Assembly (NCBI GenBank): GCA_022822005.1
Contig: JAJECO010000017.1
Span: 1 to 40,343 of the forward strand
Direction of reading: 5' to 3'
Source of the DNA: Candidatus Poribacteria bacterium
GTDB taxonomy: Bacteria > Poribacteria > WGA-4E > PCPOR2b
DNA: 40,343 nt
Part shown: positions 1 to 8,095 of the stretch, piece by piece
How positions within the stretch are numbered: the first letter of the stretch is position 1
How the letters are laid out: each line of letters opens with the position of its first letter
Notes under the pieces: generated by a model
The model's database searches: none
What the model was told of the DNA's origin: nothing
Seen by the model: only the letters and a program-made list of their open reading frames with translations
Translations under genes and position numbers: made by a program

Positions 1-59
1 TGTGCAAATAGGTGCACAATAACAGTGACATAATCGGTCAGCGTTGGCTCTTTTGCCAT
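1..59 (-). CDS. 5' end of an unidentified gene leaving the window on the left
   Basis: Read on the minus strand, an ATG at 59-57 opens a frame without stop to the window edge (MAKEPTLTDYVTVIVHLFA, 19 codons). A GGAA ribosome-binding-site-like stretch lies about 10 bases upstream. The fragment is too short to assign a family. It diverges from the endonuclease remnant at 113, so the stretch 60-112 would hold the start signals of this gene. It could also be a chance frame. Confidence 0.3.
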   Translation of the reverse strand, partial: MAKEPTLTDYVTVIVHLFA

Positions 60-112
60 AGGGGAATTCCTTTTTGTTTGGGATAACAATAGGAAACCCT
101 AGTTGACTGATT

Positions 113-310
113 ATGTCAATTATATTTATGCACACCCCTCAGTTAATTGTTGACATTGAAAGATATAAAGAACATCCAGATTGTGATACCTTAGTTTGTT
201 TTATTTATGACCCCGAGGGCAGAATAGCAAATTCTCACGCTTTAAGCGGAGATTTGGAGAGTCAATCGAGGGATGATTTGAAGATCATCATTGTTGTTGA
301 ACCTTCATAA
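113..310 (+). pseudogene. C-terminal remnant of a DpnII/MboI-type restriction endonuclease-like protein
   Basis: The 65-residue frame contains DIERYKEHPDCDTLVCFIYD, then an EGRIAN segment and a DLKIIIVVEP ending. To my reading this matches the last strands of PD-(D/E)XK endonuclease-like proteins of the DpnII/MboI type (family recall, not a search). Those proteins are several hundred residues long, and here the catalytic core is missing. An in-frame stop (104-106) sits just before the first ATG and no clear ribosome-binding site is seen. The piece is therefore best read as the surviving 3' end of a decayed gene rather than a working small protein. The active-site D-(x)n-E-x-K residues are absent. 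Confidence 0.5.
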
Positions 311-407
311 ATCACAACACATGTCACCCCGCTGGGGCTATGTTGTTCGTTGATTGATTAGTGAAGTTGTAGTAGGTACGCTTGGCTGTTCCATGATTTG
401 TATAAGG

Positions 408-435
408 GTTACGGCACACGGCGTGTGCCTACTAC
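408..435. repeat. Dispersed hairpin repeat GGCACAC-GGC-GTGTGCC, copy 1
   Basis: Perfect 7-bp arms at 413-419 and 423-429 flank a GGC loop, inside a conserved GTTACGGCACACGGCGTGTG...CTACTAC unit. The same unit recurs at 1738-1765 and, with one arm base changed, at 17536-17563. Confidence 0.8.
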
Positions 436-480
436 CTTTATATGACTGTGGGTTTGAATCGGGCAAGTTCGGGTTTTTTT

Positions 481-526
481 AATCCGTGCAATCAGCGTAA
501 TCCTCTTAATCCGCGATTCAGACAAT
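481..526. repeat. AATCCG(T/C)G-type dispersed repeat, copy 1
   Basis: A short degenerate tandem of AATCCGTGCA/AATCCGCGTA-like units ends in AATCCGCGATTCAGACA. A near-identical copy lies at 2802-2846 and a short piece at 2967-2986. All three follow a run of T. Confidence 0.65.
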
Positions 527-614
527 AAAAACCAGAAATTTTCCGAAAAGTGTTAAATTTTGTTAAATTCTGTTAAGTGATTGTGGACAACTTTCCCAAA
601 AAATAAGGAAATTT

Positions 615-1313
615 ATGGAAAAATCAAATATCAAAGCGTTGACATTCGACCTATTCGGCACAATCCTCGATCTTGGTGGCAGCCTGAAACCCTACATCGC
701 AGAATTCCTACAGGCGAAAGACGCGGAGATCACAGCAGATCCGTTCTGGGACCAATGGCGCGCGCGGCAACGGATAGAGCAATATCAGGACACCCTCGTG
801 ATGCTGGGGCATAGCGGCTATCTGGAAACGGTACGCCGCGCCTTCGTCTACGTCCTCAACCTGAACAAGATTCAAACATCGGGCGAGGAAGTACAAGATT
901 TCATGGGCGCATGGGACATGCTCTCTCCGTTCCCCGAAGTGCTTCCCGCGTTAGAACGCCTCAAATCCCACTACCAGTTGGTGATCCTGTCAAACGGCGA
1001 TCCCCACTTCCTCGACCATCTCGCAAAGAACCGTGTCCGGTGGGAGTTTGACGACATCATCTCCGTAACCGATGTTGGCGCATTCAAACCACACCCCGCG
1101 GTTTACCGCTACGCCGCCATCAGCAGGCTTCGGCTCAAGGTGGAGGAATGCCTGATGGTATCCGCCAATTCGTTTGATGTGATGGGCGCGAAAGTCTGCG
1201 GTTACAAATCCGCCTTTATTAATCGCTACGAGCTGCCGTATGAGGATTCGCCCTATCTACCGGACGTGACCGTCCCGGACTTCACAGAATTGGCGGATGC
1301 ATTGATTGATTAG
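615..1313 (+). CDS. Haloacid dehalogenase type II (HAD superfamily)
   Basis: A cytoplasmic hydrolase of the L-2-haloacid dehalogenase type, which replaces the halogen of short 2-haloalkanoic acids by hydroxyl through an aspartyl ester. At 232 residues it has the family's usual length. Every catalytic position known from L-2-haloacid dehalogenases can be matched: nucleophile D12 in FDLFGT, T16, probable R49, S126-N127 in LSNGD, K158 and Y164 in FKPHPAVY, and S183, N185, D188 in the SANSFD loop. The start is preceded by TAAGGA. It stands alone, with repeat spacers on both sides. Because generic HAD phosphatases share the fold, substrate class is inferred; the SANSFD and INR segments favour the dehalogenase branch. 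Confidence 0.82.
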   Translation: MEKSNIKALTFDLFGTILDLGGSLKPYIAEFLQAKDAEITADPFWDQWRARQRIEQYQDTLVMLGHSGYLETVRRAFVYVLNLNKIQTSGEEVQDFMGAWDMLSPFPEVLPALERLKSHYQLVILSNGDPHFLDHLAKNRVRWEFDDIISVTDVGAFKPHPAVYRYAAISRLRLKVEECLMVSANSFDVMGAKVCGYKSAFINRYELPYEDSPYLPDVTVPDFTELADALID

Positions 1314-1329
1314 TTTATCAGTTCATTTA

Positions 1330-1623
1330 GCCCCAGCGGGGCGACATGTTTATAGAATTTCTTTCGCTCCAGCGGAGCGATATGTCTATAGAAGGCAATC
1401 CATCTAACCCCCGCGCTCCAGCGGAGCGCAATGTGCCAAGCGTCAAGCGTAATACGCGATTCTGTAAAAAGTGTTAGATTCTGTTAGGTTATTGTGGATA
1501 GCTTTATTGATACCCTGCGAAAAGCATACGAAACGATAGACGATTCACACGCTCATTTAGCCCCAGAGGGGCGACATGTTTATAGCACACAGAGACATCC
1601 GAATCCTAAAGCCCCAGCGGGGC
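1330..1623. repeat. Cluster of GCCCC-AGC-GGGGCGACATGT palindromes
   Basis: In the copies GCCCC-AGC-GGGGC and CGCTCC-AGC-GGAGCG the arm bases change in compensating pairs while the loop AGC stays. This points to a hairpin conserved as RNA or DNA structure. Other members lie at 326-338, 2761-2773, 14649-14661 and, expanded, 21417-21452. Confidence 0.8.
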
Positions 1624-1737
1624 GACATGTGTGGTAGTAATACGTAAGGCATGATGCGTAAAGGGCTCATTTGTATTGGGTTTCACAGCCTGCGTTCAAC
1701 CCAACCTACGGTTCGCTATTGGGATCAGTGTTTGGGA

Positions 1738-1765
1738 GTTACGGCACACGGCGTGTGCCTACTAC
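1738..1765. repeat. Dispersed hairpin repeat GGCACAC-GGC-GTGTGCC, copy 2
   Basis: Identical to copy 1 over the whole GTTACGG...CTACTAC unit. Arms are at 1743-1749 and 1753-1759. It lies directly before the ribosome-binding site of the DUF4268 gene. Confidence 0.8.
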
Positions 1766-1785
1766 TTTATCAAGGAGGTGAGAAA

Positions 1786-2718
1786 ATGATTGGAAGTCTA
1801 CGAAGGGTTGATTTGCGTGATGTATGGTCTAGCGAACCACAAGATTTCACACCGTGGCTTGCGGAGAACGTTGATGTGTTGAACAGTGCGATTGATCTAT
1901 CGCTTTCAATCGTAGAACGAGAGCATCCGGCGGGGGATTTCAGCGTGGATCTCGTCGCAGAGGATGAATTAGGGAATCCCGTAATCATTGAAAATCAACT
2001 TGAGCGAAGCAACCATGACCACCTCGGCAAGCTCATTACCTATCTGACTGCAATCGACGCGAAAGCCGCAATCTGGATTGTCTCTGATCCCAGACCCGAA
2101 CACATCCGCGCTATTTCGTGGCTGAATGAGTCGTCTTCGGCTTCCTTCTATCTACTTAAACTGGAGGCGGTTCAGATTGAAGATTCACCACCCGCACCGC
2201 TGCTGACACTGATTGTTGGGTCAAGTGAGGCAAGCCAAGAAGCTGGCGAAACAAGGAGAGAATTCACAGAACGGCACATCCTCCGTCGTCGGTTTTGGAC
2301 ACAGTTGCTGGAGCGGGCGAGAGATAGAACGACATTACATGCCAACATCAACCCTAACCCATACAGTTATTTAATGACAGGAGCTGGAAGAAGGGGGTTG
2401 AGGTTTGACTACGTTGTCCAACGGCATACCTCTGAGATAGAGCTGTACATCGATCGAGGTAGGGATGCAGATAGCGAGAACGAGGAGATATTCGATAGAC
2501 TGCAACAATCTAAAGCGGAGATAGAGGAAGCCTTCGGTGAGGAGCTTGAATGGCAACGTCTTGAAGGCAGGCGTGCTTGTCGAATTAATAAACGATTTTC
2601 GCTGGGAGGGTACCGCGACGATGAGGAGAGATGGCCAGAAATACAGGATCCCATGATCGAGGGGATGATTCTACTGGAGAAGGCATTCAAACCTCACATT
2701 GATAGGTTACCGGTGTAA
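1786..2718 (+). CDS. DUF4268 domain protein with PD-(D/E)XK nuclease-like N-terminal domain
   Basis: The protein has 310 residues from the ATG at 1786, chosen because AAGGAGGTGAG lies 4-5 bases upstream; the longer frame to 1651 would read through dispersed repeats. Residues about 50-90 read DFSVDLVAED...VIIENQLERSNHDHLGKLI, i.e. D55 followed by E69-N70-Q71, the pattern of a PD-(D/E)XK fold with Q in place of K. The last 100 residues (DYVVQRHTSEIELYIDRGRD onward, with WPEIQDPMIEGM) match my recollection of DUF4268. Such proteins are usually annotated as hypothetical or nuclease-like. No partner methylase or toxin gene is adjacent. A DNA-processing role is inferred only from the fold. Confidence 0.7.
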   Translation: MIGSLRRVDLRDVWSSEPQDFTPWLAENVDVLNSAIDLSLSIVEREHPAGDFSVDLVAEDELGNPVIIENQLERSNHDHLGKLITYLTAIDAKAAIWIVSDPRPEHIRAISWLNESSSASFYLLKLEAVQIEDSPPAPLLTLIVGSSEASQEAGETRREFTERHILRRRFWTQLLERARDRTTLHANINPNPYSYLMTGAGRRGLRFDYVVQRHTSEIELYIDRGRDADSENEEIFDRLQQSKAEIEEAFGEELEWQRLEGRRACRINKRFSLGGYRDDEERWPEIQDPMIEGMILLEKAFKPHIDRLPV

Positions 2719-2760
2719 TTTTATTATCACGGATTTTGTACAATGTGGTTGTCACATGTC

Positions 2761-2776
2761 GCCCCTCTGGGGCTTT
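2761..2776 (+). terminator. Possible intrinsic terminator after the DUF4268 gene
   Basis: GCCCC and GGGGC arms (2761-2765, 2769-2773) around a TCT loop are followed by a short TTT, 42 bases after the stop codon. The T tract is weak, and the hairpin is also a member of a dispersed repeat family. Confidence 0.35.
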
Positions 2777-2801
2777 CAATCAGGGAAGTTCATCGGTTTT
2801 T

Positions 2802-2846
2802 AATCCGTGCAATCCGCGTAATCCGTTTAATCCGCGATTCAGACAA
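2802..2846. repeat. AATCCG-type dispersed repeat, copy 2
   Basis: Near-identical to 481-526, again after a T run and again ending in AATCCGCGATTCAGACA. Confidence 0.65.
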
Positions 2847-3121
2847 TCATCGCTCCTCTGGGGTTATGTTGGTTCATTCCCGATCTCATGAAGGATTCTC
2901 GTCTTGCGGAATGGGTTGGGAGACCCAACCCCTACGAGTGCTGATTGTGAAGTATCGGCGTTTTTTAATTCGTGCAATCCGTGTAAAGGACATATTCATG
3001 TCAACATAATCTAGGACGGGTCACGGGTCACTTTTCACGTTTCACGTTTCACGCATTCTACACACCTATCACCCCATTGAGGGACCTTATTAAAATTTTG
3101 GTTTCTAAGGAGGAATCAAAC

Positions 3122-4750
3122 ATGGCATTTCCATCACACGGTGTCACACACCGTCCGACCGTAACCGGCACACGCGGCATGGTTTCGAGCGCGCATCCAC
3201 TCGCAAGTTTGGCGGGGGCGCAGATCCTACTTCAGGGCGGCAACGCTTTCGACGCAGTTGTTGCCGTCGCATCCACCCTCAACGTTACCGAACCGTACAT
3301 GTCCGGTATCGCCGGATGCGGTTATATGTTGATCTACAACGCGAAAGAGGATAAACGCTACGTCCTCGACTACATGGGCACCAGCCCGTACGAAGCCACA
3401 CTCGACGCATATTCGGAGCCGGGCTCAAATGAGGTCGGGATCCGGGCAGGCATGATCCCCGCTGCCTGCGGCGGCTGGCTGGCACTCCTCGACCGATTCG
3501 GCAGCATGGACCATGCGGACATCTTCGCGCCAGCGATCGGACACGCGGAGAACGGCTACGCCGTCACGGTGAAAAACGCCGAGTTCATGGCAGGCGCGGG
3601 ACCCCGTTTCTCGCCAACGGGCGCAAAGATTATCATGTCCCGCGGACGGACACCCCAACCGGGCGAGGTGTTGGTCCAGAAAGAGCTTGCCCAGACCTTC
3701 CGCAAGGTAGTCGAAGGGGGAACAGAGGTCTTTTATCACGGCGAAATCGCGAAGCACATCGCGCAGTATTTCCGGGAGAACGACGGGCTAATCACGGAAA
3801 AGGATCTCGCCGACTTTGAGGTGGATTGGCACGAGCCGATCTCGACCACCTTCAAGGACTTTGAGATCTTCTGTCCGCCACCCCCATGTTCCGGGTTCCA
3901 ATATCTGGAGACGTTCAATATCTTAGAGAACGATCCGCTCTTCAATTTGGGGCATAACTCTGCGGAATATCTCCATCTGCTGATCGAAGCGATAAAGTTG
4001 GCAAGCGCAGACCGTGCGGAGTACACTGTTGCGGAGAACCCGCCCATCACTGGGCTGCTTTCTAAAGAATACGCTGCCGAGCAACGGAAACGGATCGGAC
4101 ACCGTGCAGGAGTCGGTGGCGGTGAGCGTTACACGAAGGACAAGCTGCCCGGCGAGATTCTGCCGGGTAATGCCGCCGAATGGATTAGAGAATGCACCAC
4201 CCACTTCGATGTCGTTGACGGAGAAGGCAACGCGGTCGCAGTGACGCAGAGCCTCGGATCCGGGTTCGGCTCCGGCGTCGCACTCGGCGAGACCGGCATG
4301 TTCCTCAATAACTTCATGAACTGGTTCGATCTCCTGCCCGAAAGTCCAAACGCCATCGGACCGCACAAGCAGATCGAGATGTGTATGTCCCCGTGCCAAG
4401 TCTGGAAGGACGGAAAACTGTTCGCAGTGATCGGCACGCCGGGTAGCCACGGGATCATGCAGACAACCGCACAGATGGTCTTGAACCTGATCGAGCACGG
4501 CATGAACATCCAAGCCGCGATCGAGGCACCGCGCGTTCGAGTTGAGAGTCCGGGAACCGCTGTCAGTATGGAAGGGCGCATTCCCGCCGATGTTGTAGCG
4601 CAACTTGAGGCGCGTGGGCATGAGCCCAATGTAATGCCGGAGTGGACGGCTGGCGTCGGCGGCGGTCAGGGCATCGCAGTTGACCAAGCGGAAGGTTCGC
4701 TCATGGGCGGTGCCGACCCACGGCGTGACGGATACTCGGTTGGAATCTGA
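3122..4750 (+). CDS. ggt: Gamma-glutamyltransferase / glutathione hydrolase family (Ntn hydrolase)
   Basis: An enzyme that cleaves gamma-glutamyl bonds (glutathione and similar amides). Made as a proenzyme, it is expected to cut itself before the threonine that becomes the catalytic nucleophile. The 542-residue frame from the ATG at 3122 (AAGGAGG nine bases upstream) carries GGNAFDAVVAVASTLNVTEP near the start. T359-T360-H-F-D-V begins the predicted small subunit, followed by GNAVAVTQSLGSGFGSGV. Near the end GTPGSHGI stands where the oxyanion segment usually reads GSPGG, so the second glycine is replaced by serine. No signal peptide is seen, unlike many periplasmic members, which suggests a cytoplasmic enzyme. 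The transporter downstream and the M19 dipeptidase 3.3 kb further fit peptide breakdown. Cephalosporin acylase-like activity cannot be excluded. Confidence 0.88.
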   Translation: MAFPSHGVTHRPTVTGTRGMVSSAHPLASLAGAQILLQGGNAFDAVVAVASTLNVTEPYMSGIAGCGYMLIYNAKEDKRYVLDYMGTSPYEATLDAYSEPGSNEVGIRAGMIPAACGGWLALLDRFGSMDHADIFAPAIGHAENGYAVTVKNAEFMAGAGPRFSPTGAKIIMSRGRTPQPGEVLVQKELAQTFRKVVEGGTEVFYHGEIAKHIAQYFRENDGLITEKDLADFEVDWHEPISTTFKDFEIFCPPPPCSGFQYLETFNILENDPLFNLGHNSAEYLHLLIEAIKLASADRAEYTVAENPPITGLLSKEYAAEQRKRIGHRAGVGGGERYTKDKLPGEILPGNAAEWIRECTTHFDVVDGEGNAVAVTQSLGSGFGSGVALGETGMFLNNFMNWFDLLPESPNAIGPHKQIEMCMSPCQVWKDGKLFAVIGTPGSHGIMQTTAQMVLNLIEHGMNIQAAIEAPRVRVESPGTAVSMEGRIPADVVAQLEARGHEPNVMPEWTAGVGGGQGIAVDQAEGSLMGGADPRRDGYSVGI

Positions 4751-4779
4751 AAAAGATAGGACTTGCACAGTTGGTTCAT

Positions 4780-4893
4780 AAGTCCCCCTGATTTTCCAAA
4801 GTCCCCCTGACAAGGGGGATTTAGGGAGTTGGGGATTTAGGGGGTTGCCTGTGCATTGGTAGTGTCTAAATAATTCTGAAATCTACCATAATT
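4780..4893. mobile_element. Partial copy of the GTCCCCCTGACAAGGGGG MITE upstream of cstA
   Basis: Two GTCCCCCTGA units, a GGGGATTTAGGGGGTTG tract and the right-hand stretch AGTGTCTAAATAATTCTGAA...CTACCATAAT match the fuller copies at 17108-17350 and 38324-38458. The left terminal repeat is not recognisable. Before it, AGGACTTGCACAGTT (4758-4772) resembles the end of the second MITE family at 17351. Confidence 0.6.
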
Positions 4894-4931
4894 TACTAAT
4901 GACTGATTCCAAGTTGTAAATGGAGGTAAAT

Positions 4932-6830
4932 ATGAGTACGCTAATTATTGCGATCTTGAGTTTCTTCGGCTTTATCATCGCCTATCACACCTACGGACGA
5001 TGGTTGGCAAGAAAGATCTTCGGCATCGATCCAGAGGCGCGGGTGCCGAGCCAAGAATTACGGGATGATGTGGACTATGTTCCCACAAAGAAGGAGATTA
5101 TCTTCGGTCACCACTTCACAAGCATCGCGGGCACTGGACCGATTGTTGGTCCTGCGATCGCCGTTTTTTGGGGATGGCTGCCCGCCCTGCTCTGGGTTGT
5201 GCTGGGGTCAATTTTTATCGGTGCTGTTCACGACTTTGGCGCGTTGGTAGTTTCGCTCCGCAACCGCGGACAGACGGTCGGCGACATCGCGGGACGGATG
5301 ATCACGCCGCGTGCGAAGTTGCTGTTTCTGACTATCCTATTCATGGCACTGACCGTTGTTTTGGCTATCTTCGGCCTGGTCATTGCTATCATCTTTGCAC
5401 TCTACCCAGAATCGGTGCTTTCGGTCTGGATAGAGATCCCGTTGGCGGTCGGTATCGGGCTTTGGATCTATCGGAGGGGTGGAAACATCCTGATCCCTTC
5501 CATCATCGCGCTGGGGATAATGTACATCGGGATGTGGGTAGGTGCTTACCTGCTGCCGATTAACATCTCAGCGTGGTTTGGCATCCCACTGTTGGGACAC
5601 ACCTTTGTAAATGCCGTAGTGATTTGGACGCTGGTCCTGTTTGTCTACTGCTTCATCGCGTCTGTACTTCCCGTCTGGACACTACTCCAACCGCGTGATT
5701 TTATCAACAGCCATGAACTGATTGTGGCACTGGTCCTACTCATTGTGGGTCTCGCTGTCGCAGGTCTGACCGGGAGCGCGGACCTCTTCGCTTCTGCCCC
5801 GGCGATTGCGCCCGACATCCCGCCCGATGCGCCGCCGATTTGGCCCTTCCTCTTTATCACCATCGCCTGTGGTGCGATCAGCGGGTTCCACTGCATGGTG
5901 AGTTCCGGCACCTCCAGCAAGCAGGTCGCTTCCGAGAAGGATGCACAATATGTCGGCTACGGTGCGATGCTGCTTGAGGGCGGCCTCGCGGTCATCGTTA
6001 TCCTCGCATGTTGCGCCGGAATTGGCATGGGGCTGTTCCAACGGAGCGGGACAGGAGCCAGCTACGCCTTTCAGCCCGTGATAAGTGCTGAGACAGGCCA
6101 ACAGGTGCGGTATCAAGAGGCATGGCGGACGCGCTATGCCACAACTGAGATGGTGACGAACCCCGACGGCACAACGCGAACGGTCGGTGGTTGGGCGAGC
6201 CATAGTCTTGCCAAAAAGGTGGGGGCCTTTGTCGAGGGCGGTGGGAACTTCCTCGCAAGCGTCGGCATCCCCCTGAAGATGGCTATCGCGATCATGGCGG
6301 TGCTGGTCGCCAGCTTCGCGGCGACGACATTGGACACGGCAACACGGCTACAACGTTACGTTATCCAAGAACTCGCGGGTACAATGGGGGTTAAACCACT
6401 CACCAATCGGTATGTGGCGACCGCCCTCGCACTATTCTTAGGCGGTGCGGTCGCGCTGATGCCCGGACCGAACGGCCCGGGAAGCGGTGGATTAATTCTA
6501 TGGCCCCTTTTTGGTGCGGTGAACCAGTTGTTGGCAGGACTTGCCTTTATGGTGACGGTCTTCTATCTGCTCCGCCGGAATTTGCCAATTTGGTTCGCTG
6601 TGATTCCGATGATCGTAATGTTGATTATGCCCGCATGGGCGATGTTCTGGCAGATGTTTAACCCCGACACCGGATGGCTATTCACTGGGAAGTACCTGCT
6701 CCTTGCGTTCGGTATCGCCGTTGAAGCGGTGCAGGTTTGGATGATCGTTGAGGGGTTGATTACGTTGAGAACAGCGCGCGGTAACTATCCGGAGCTTCCA
6801 CCGCTACCAGCAACAGGCGCAGCCGGCTAG
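4932..6830 (+). CDS. cstA: Carbon starvation protein CstA family transporter
   Basis: An integral inner-membrane protein of the CstA family, known for uptake of peptides and/or pyruvate. The 632 residues contain a dozen or more hydrophobic segments. Typical family stretches are present: YVPTKKEIIFGHHFTSIAGT (from about residue 39), PIVGPAIAVFWGWLPALLW, GAVHDFGAL, CGAISGFHCMVSSGTSSKQV and FAATTLDTATRLQRYVIQEL. I chose the ATG at 4932 because GGAGG (4922-4926) precedes it; an ATG at 4920 would place that site inside the coding region. It is shorter than the roughly 700-residue E. coli protein but within the range of the family. It follows ggt in the same direction after a 180-base repeat-bearing gap. 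Confidence 0.92.
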   Translation: MSTLIIAILSFFGFIIAYHTYGRWLARKIFGIDPEARVPSQELRDDVDYVPTKKEIIFGHHFTSIAGTGPIVGPAIAVFWGWLPALLWVVLGSIFIGAVHDFGALVVSLRNRGQTVGDIAGRMITPRAKLLFLTILFMALTVVLAIFGLVIAIIFALYPESVLSVWIEIPLAVGIGLWIYRRGGNILIPSIIALGIMYIGMWVGAYLLPINISAWFGIPLLGHTFVNAVVIWTLVLFVYCFIASVLPVWTLLQPRDFINSHELIVALVLLIVGLAVAGLTGSADLFASAPAIAPDIPPDAPPIWPFLFITIACGAISGFHCMVSSGTSSKQVASEKDAQYVGYGAMLLEGGLAVIVILACCAGIGMGLFQRSGTGASYAFQPVISAETGQQVRYQEAWRTRYATTEMVTNPDGTTRTVGGWASHSLAKKVGAFVEGGGNFLASVGIPLKMAIAIMAVLVASFAATTLDTATRLQRYVIQELAGTMGVKPLTNRYVATALALFLGGAVALMPGPNGPGSGGLILWPLFGAVNQLLAGLAFMVTVFYLLRRNLPIWFAVIPMIVMLIMPAWAMFWQMFNPDTGWLFTGKYLLLAFGIAVEAVQVWMIVEGLITLRTARGNYPELPPLPATGAAG

Positions 6831-6870
6831 TTAGTTCATTGCATTGAGGTAGATTTAGGATTCAATCCAA

Positions 6871-6940
6871 CCCGGTAGGTGCGGTTTCTAACCGCTAGAG
6901 TTATGACCCCGGTAGGTGCGGTTTCTAACCGCACCGGTTA
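6871..6940. repeat. GGTAGGTGCGGTTTCTAACCGC hairpin repeat, two tandem copies
   Basis: Two direct copies of CCCGGTAGGTGCGGTTTCTA lie 38 bases apart. The second forms a perfect hairpin (GGTGCGGTT 6915-6923, loop TCT, AACCGCACC 6927-6935). A third member is at 11201-11234. There is no T tract, so it is probably a dispersed palindrome rather than a terminator. Confidence 0.75.
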
Positions 6941-7019
6941 GGGGTGTCTCATTAATTCCAAGATCTACTATAACTTGAACAGATGTTCCTCTTAACAAAA
7001 GAGGCAGAGGAGGTTTACG

Positions 7020-7862
7020 ATGCAAGGTAACGAAAATCTAAGGTTTCTTGTGGTAAAAGCGCATCCACACGATTTTACCCACTGCGCGGGCACCTGCGGA
7101 ATCCACGCTTCCCAAGGTGATACCATCACAGTTGTCAGCATGACCAACGGCGTCGGTACACACAATGAGCGGCTCCATGACGAGCTACTCAAGCCGGAAT
7201 CAGAGCAAGACCCCGACATTATTAACCAGAGTGCCGATGACTACGCCAAGATCAAAGAGGAGGAGTTTCGCGAGGTCTGCGCGCTCTTCGGCGTGACGGA
7301 CGTACGGATTCTGGATTTTCTGGATAAGCCGTTCCATAAGACACCGGAAGCCGTGCAAACGCTCCGGCAGATTATCTACGATGTTCGACCGCATGTATTA
7401 ATCACGCAGCGGCCACACCTCAGTGGACGGAACGGGCTGGCTTCTGCCGCGCACAATGATCACGACGAAACCGCATTCGCCATCATGGAAGCACAGGGAT
7501 TAGCGGGAACACCCGACTACGGCAGCCGTCAGCGACCCCACACGATTGCCGCAACCTACTATCCCGGCGTCTACTACATGTCCGACGAAATCGACTTCTA
7601 TGTGGACATCTCGGACTGGAAAGAGCAACGGGTTCAGGCGGAAATCCTTTTCAGCAGCCAAGGACACACCGAAACCTTCGCGCGGAAACGGATTGAGATT
7701 CATACAGGTCATGCGGGTTGGTACGCTGGGACAGGATACGCCGAGGGATTCGTCCGGGCAAATCCAGAAGTCTTGCCACAGATCCATGTGCCTGAGGCCG
7801 CGTTGCGACGCGCTTCGGAGCCGCGCCAGAACCATCTGAAGCGGCTTGCAGGCGAACTTTAA
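7020..7862 (+). CDS. PIG-L (LmbE-like) deacetylase family protein with altered first motif
   Basis: At 280 residues it has the size of zinc-dependent N-acetylglucosamine deacetylases such as MshB, BshB and mycothiol conjugate amidase. The first motif, normally AHPDD, reads A14-H15-P16-H17-D18. The zinc ligands H15 and D18 remain, but the position of the general base Asp is His17. The third motif, normally HPDH, reads H145-N-D-H148 inside AAHNDHDETA, leaving H148 as third ligand. A strong AGAGGAGG lies upstream of the start. No signal peptide is seen. Substrate is unknown; sugar-amide or thiol-conjugate deacetylation are family possibilities. The second-motif variation makes normal catalysis uncertain. 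Confidence 0.78.
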   Translation: MQGNENLRFLVVKAHPHDFTHCAGTCGIHASQGDTITVVSMTNGVGTHNERLHDELLKPESEQDPDIINQSADDYAKIKEEEFREVCALFGVTDVRILDFLDKPFHKTPEAVQTLRQIIYDVRPHVLITQRPHLSGRNGLASAAHNDHDETAFAIMEAQGLAGTPDYGSRQRPHTIAATYYPGVYYMSDEIDFYVDISDWKEQRVQAEILFSSQGHTETFARKRIEIHTGHAGWYAGTGYAEGFVRANPEVLPQIHVPEAALRRASEPRQNHLKRLAGEL

Positions 7863-8095
7863 GAGGGTTCAATCCGACATTTGATGGTTTATTGCATCTG
7901 TTACTGCAGCCTAACCCTAAAAGTAGCGGGTGAGAAAGTGGGAGAGTGGGACAGTGAGCAAAGACGATTGATTCAACAACGGTTTCTTCTCACTTTCTCC
8001 CCTTCTCACTTTCACACTTTCAGGGTGTTTATGGTTGTTGGATTCCGCTATCATTTAACCCAACCTACGATACGCACCTTTACGGAAAAACTACG

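Larger units (their letters stand above)
311..614. other. Repeat-filled spacer before the dehalogenase
   Basis: No gene is seen. The stretch holds a CCCC-GCT-GGGG hairpin next to ACATGT (about 320-338), a GGCACAC-GGC-GTGTGCC hairpin (408-435) and a degenerate AATCCGNGNA tract (481-526). A segment around 550-590 rich in TGTTAAATT is partly repeated at 1467-1500, after the dehalogenase gene. Confidence 0.6.
1314..1785. other. Spacer with five GCCCC/GGGGC-type hairpins
   Basis: Five copies of the dispersed hairpin family lie here, at 1330-1342, 1365-1379, 1413-1429, 1560-1572 and 1611-1623, several followed by ACATGTTTATAG or a variant. A partial copy of the TGTTAGATT segment lies at 1467-1500. 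Around 1677-1714 is a CAACCCAACCTACG unit shared with 8057-8072 and 33902-33919. The GGCACAC hairpin repeat (1738-1765) ends 20 bases before the next gene. The frame of that gene runs upstream through this DNA but is not credible as coding. Confidence 0.6.
2719..3121. other. Repeat spacer between the DUF4268 gene and ggt
   Basis: No gene is supported. It contains a GCCCC-TCT-GGGGC hairpin followed by TTT (2761-2776), possibly ending transcription of the upstream gene. It also holds the second AATCCG tract (2802-2846), a third partial tract (2967-2986) and a small direct repeat of TTTCACG near 3032-3052. Confidence 0.55.

Noticed and set aside
1651-1785. Upstream extension of the DUF4268 frame
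   Set aside because: It reads through two dispersed repeat units, while a strong AAGGAGGTGA site marks the ATG at 1786.
3285-4813. Long minus-strand frames opposite ggt (up to 296 codons)
   Set aside because: The sense strand encodes a clear gamma-glutamyltransferase with all motifs. The antisense frames overlap one another and match no recognisable family.
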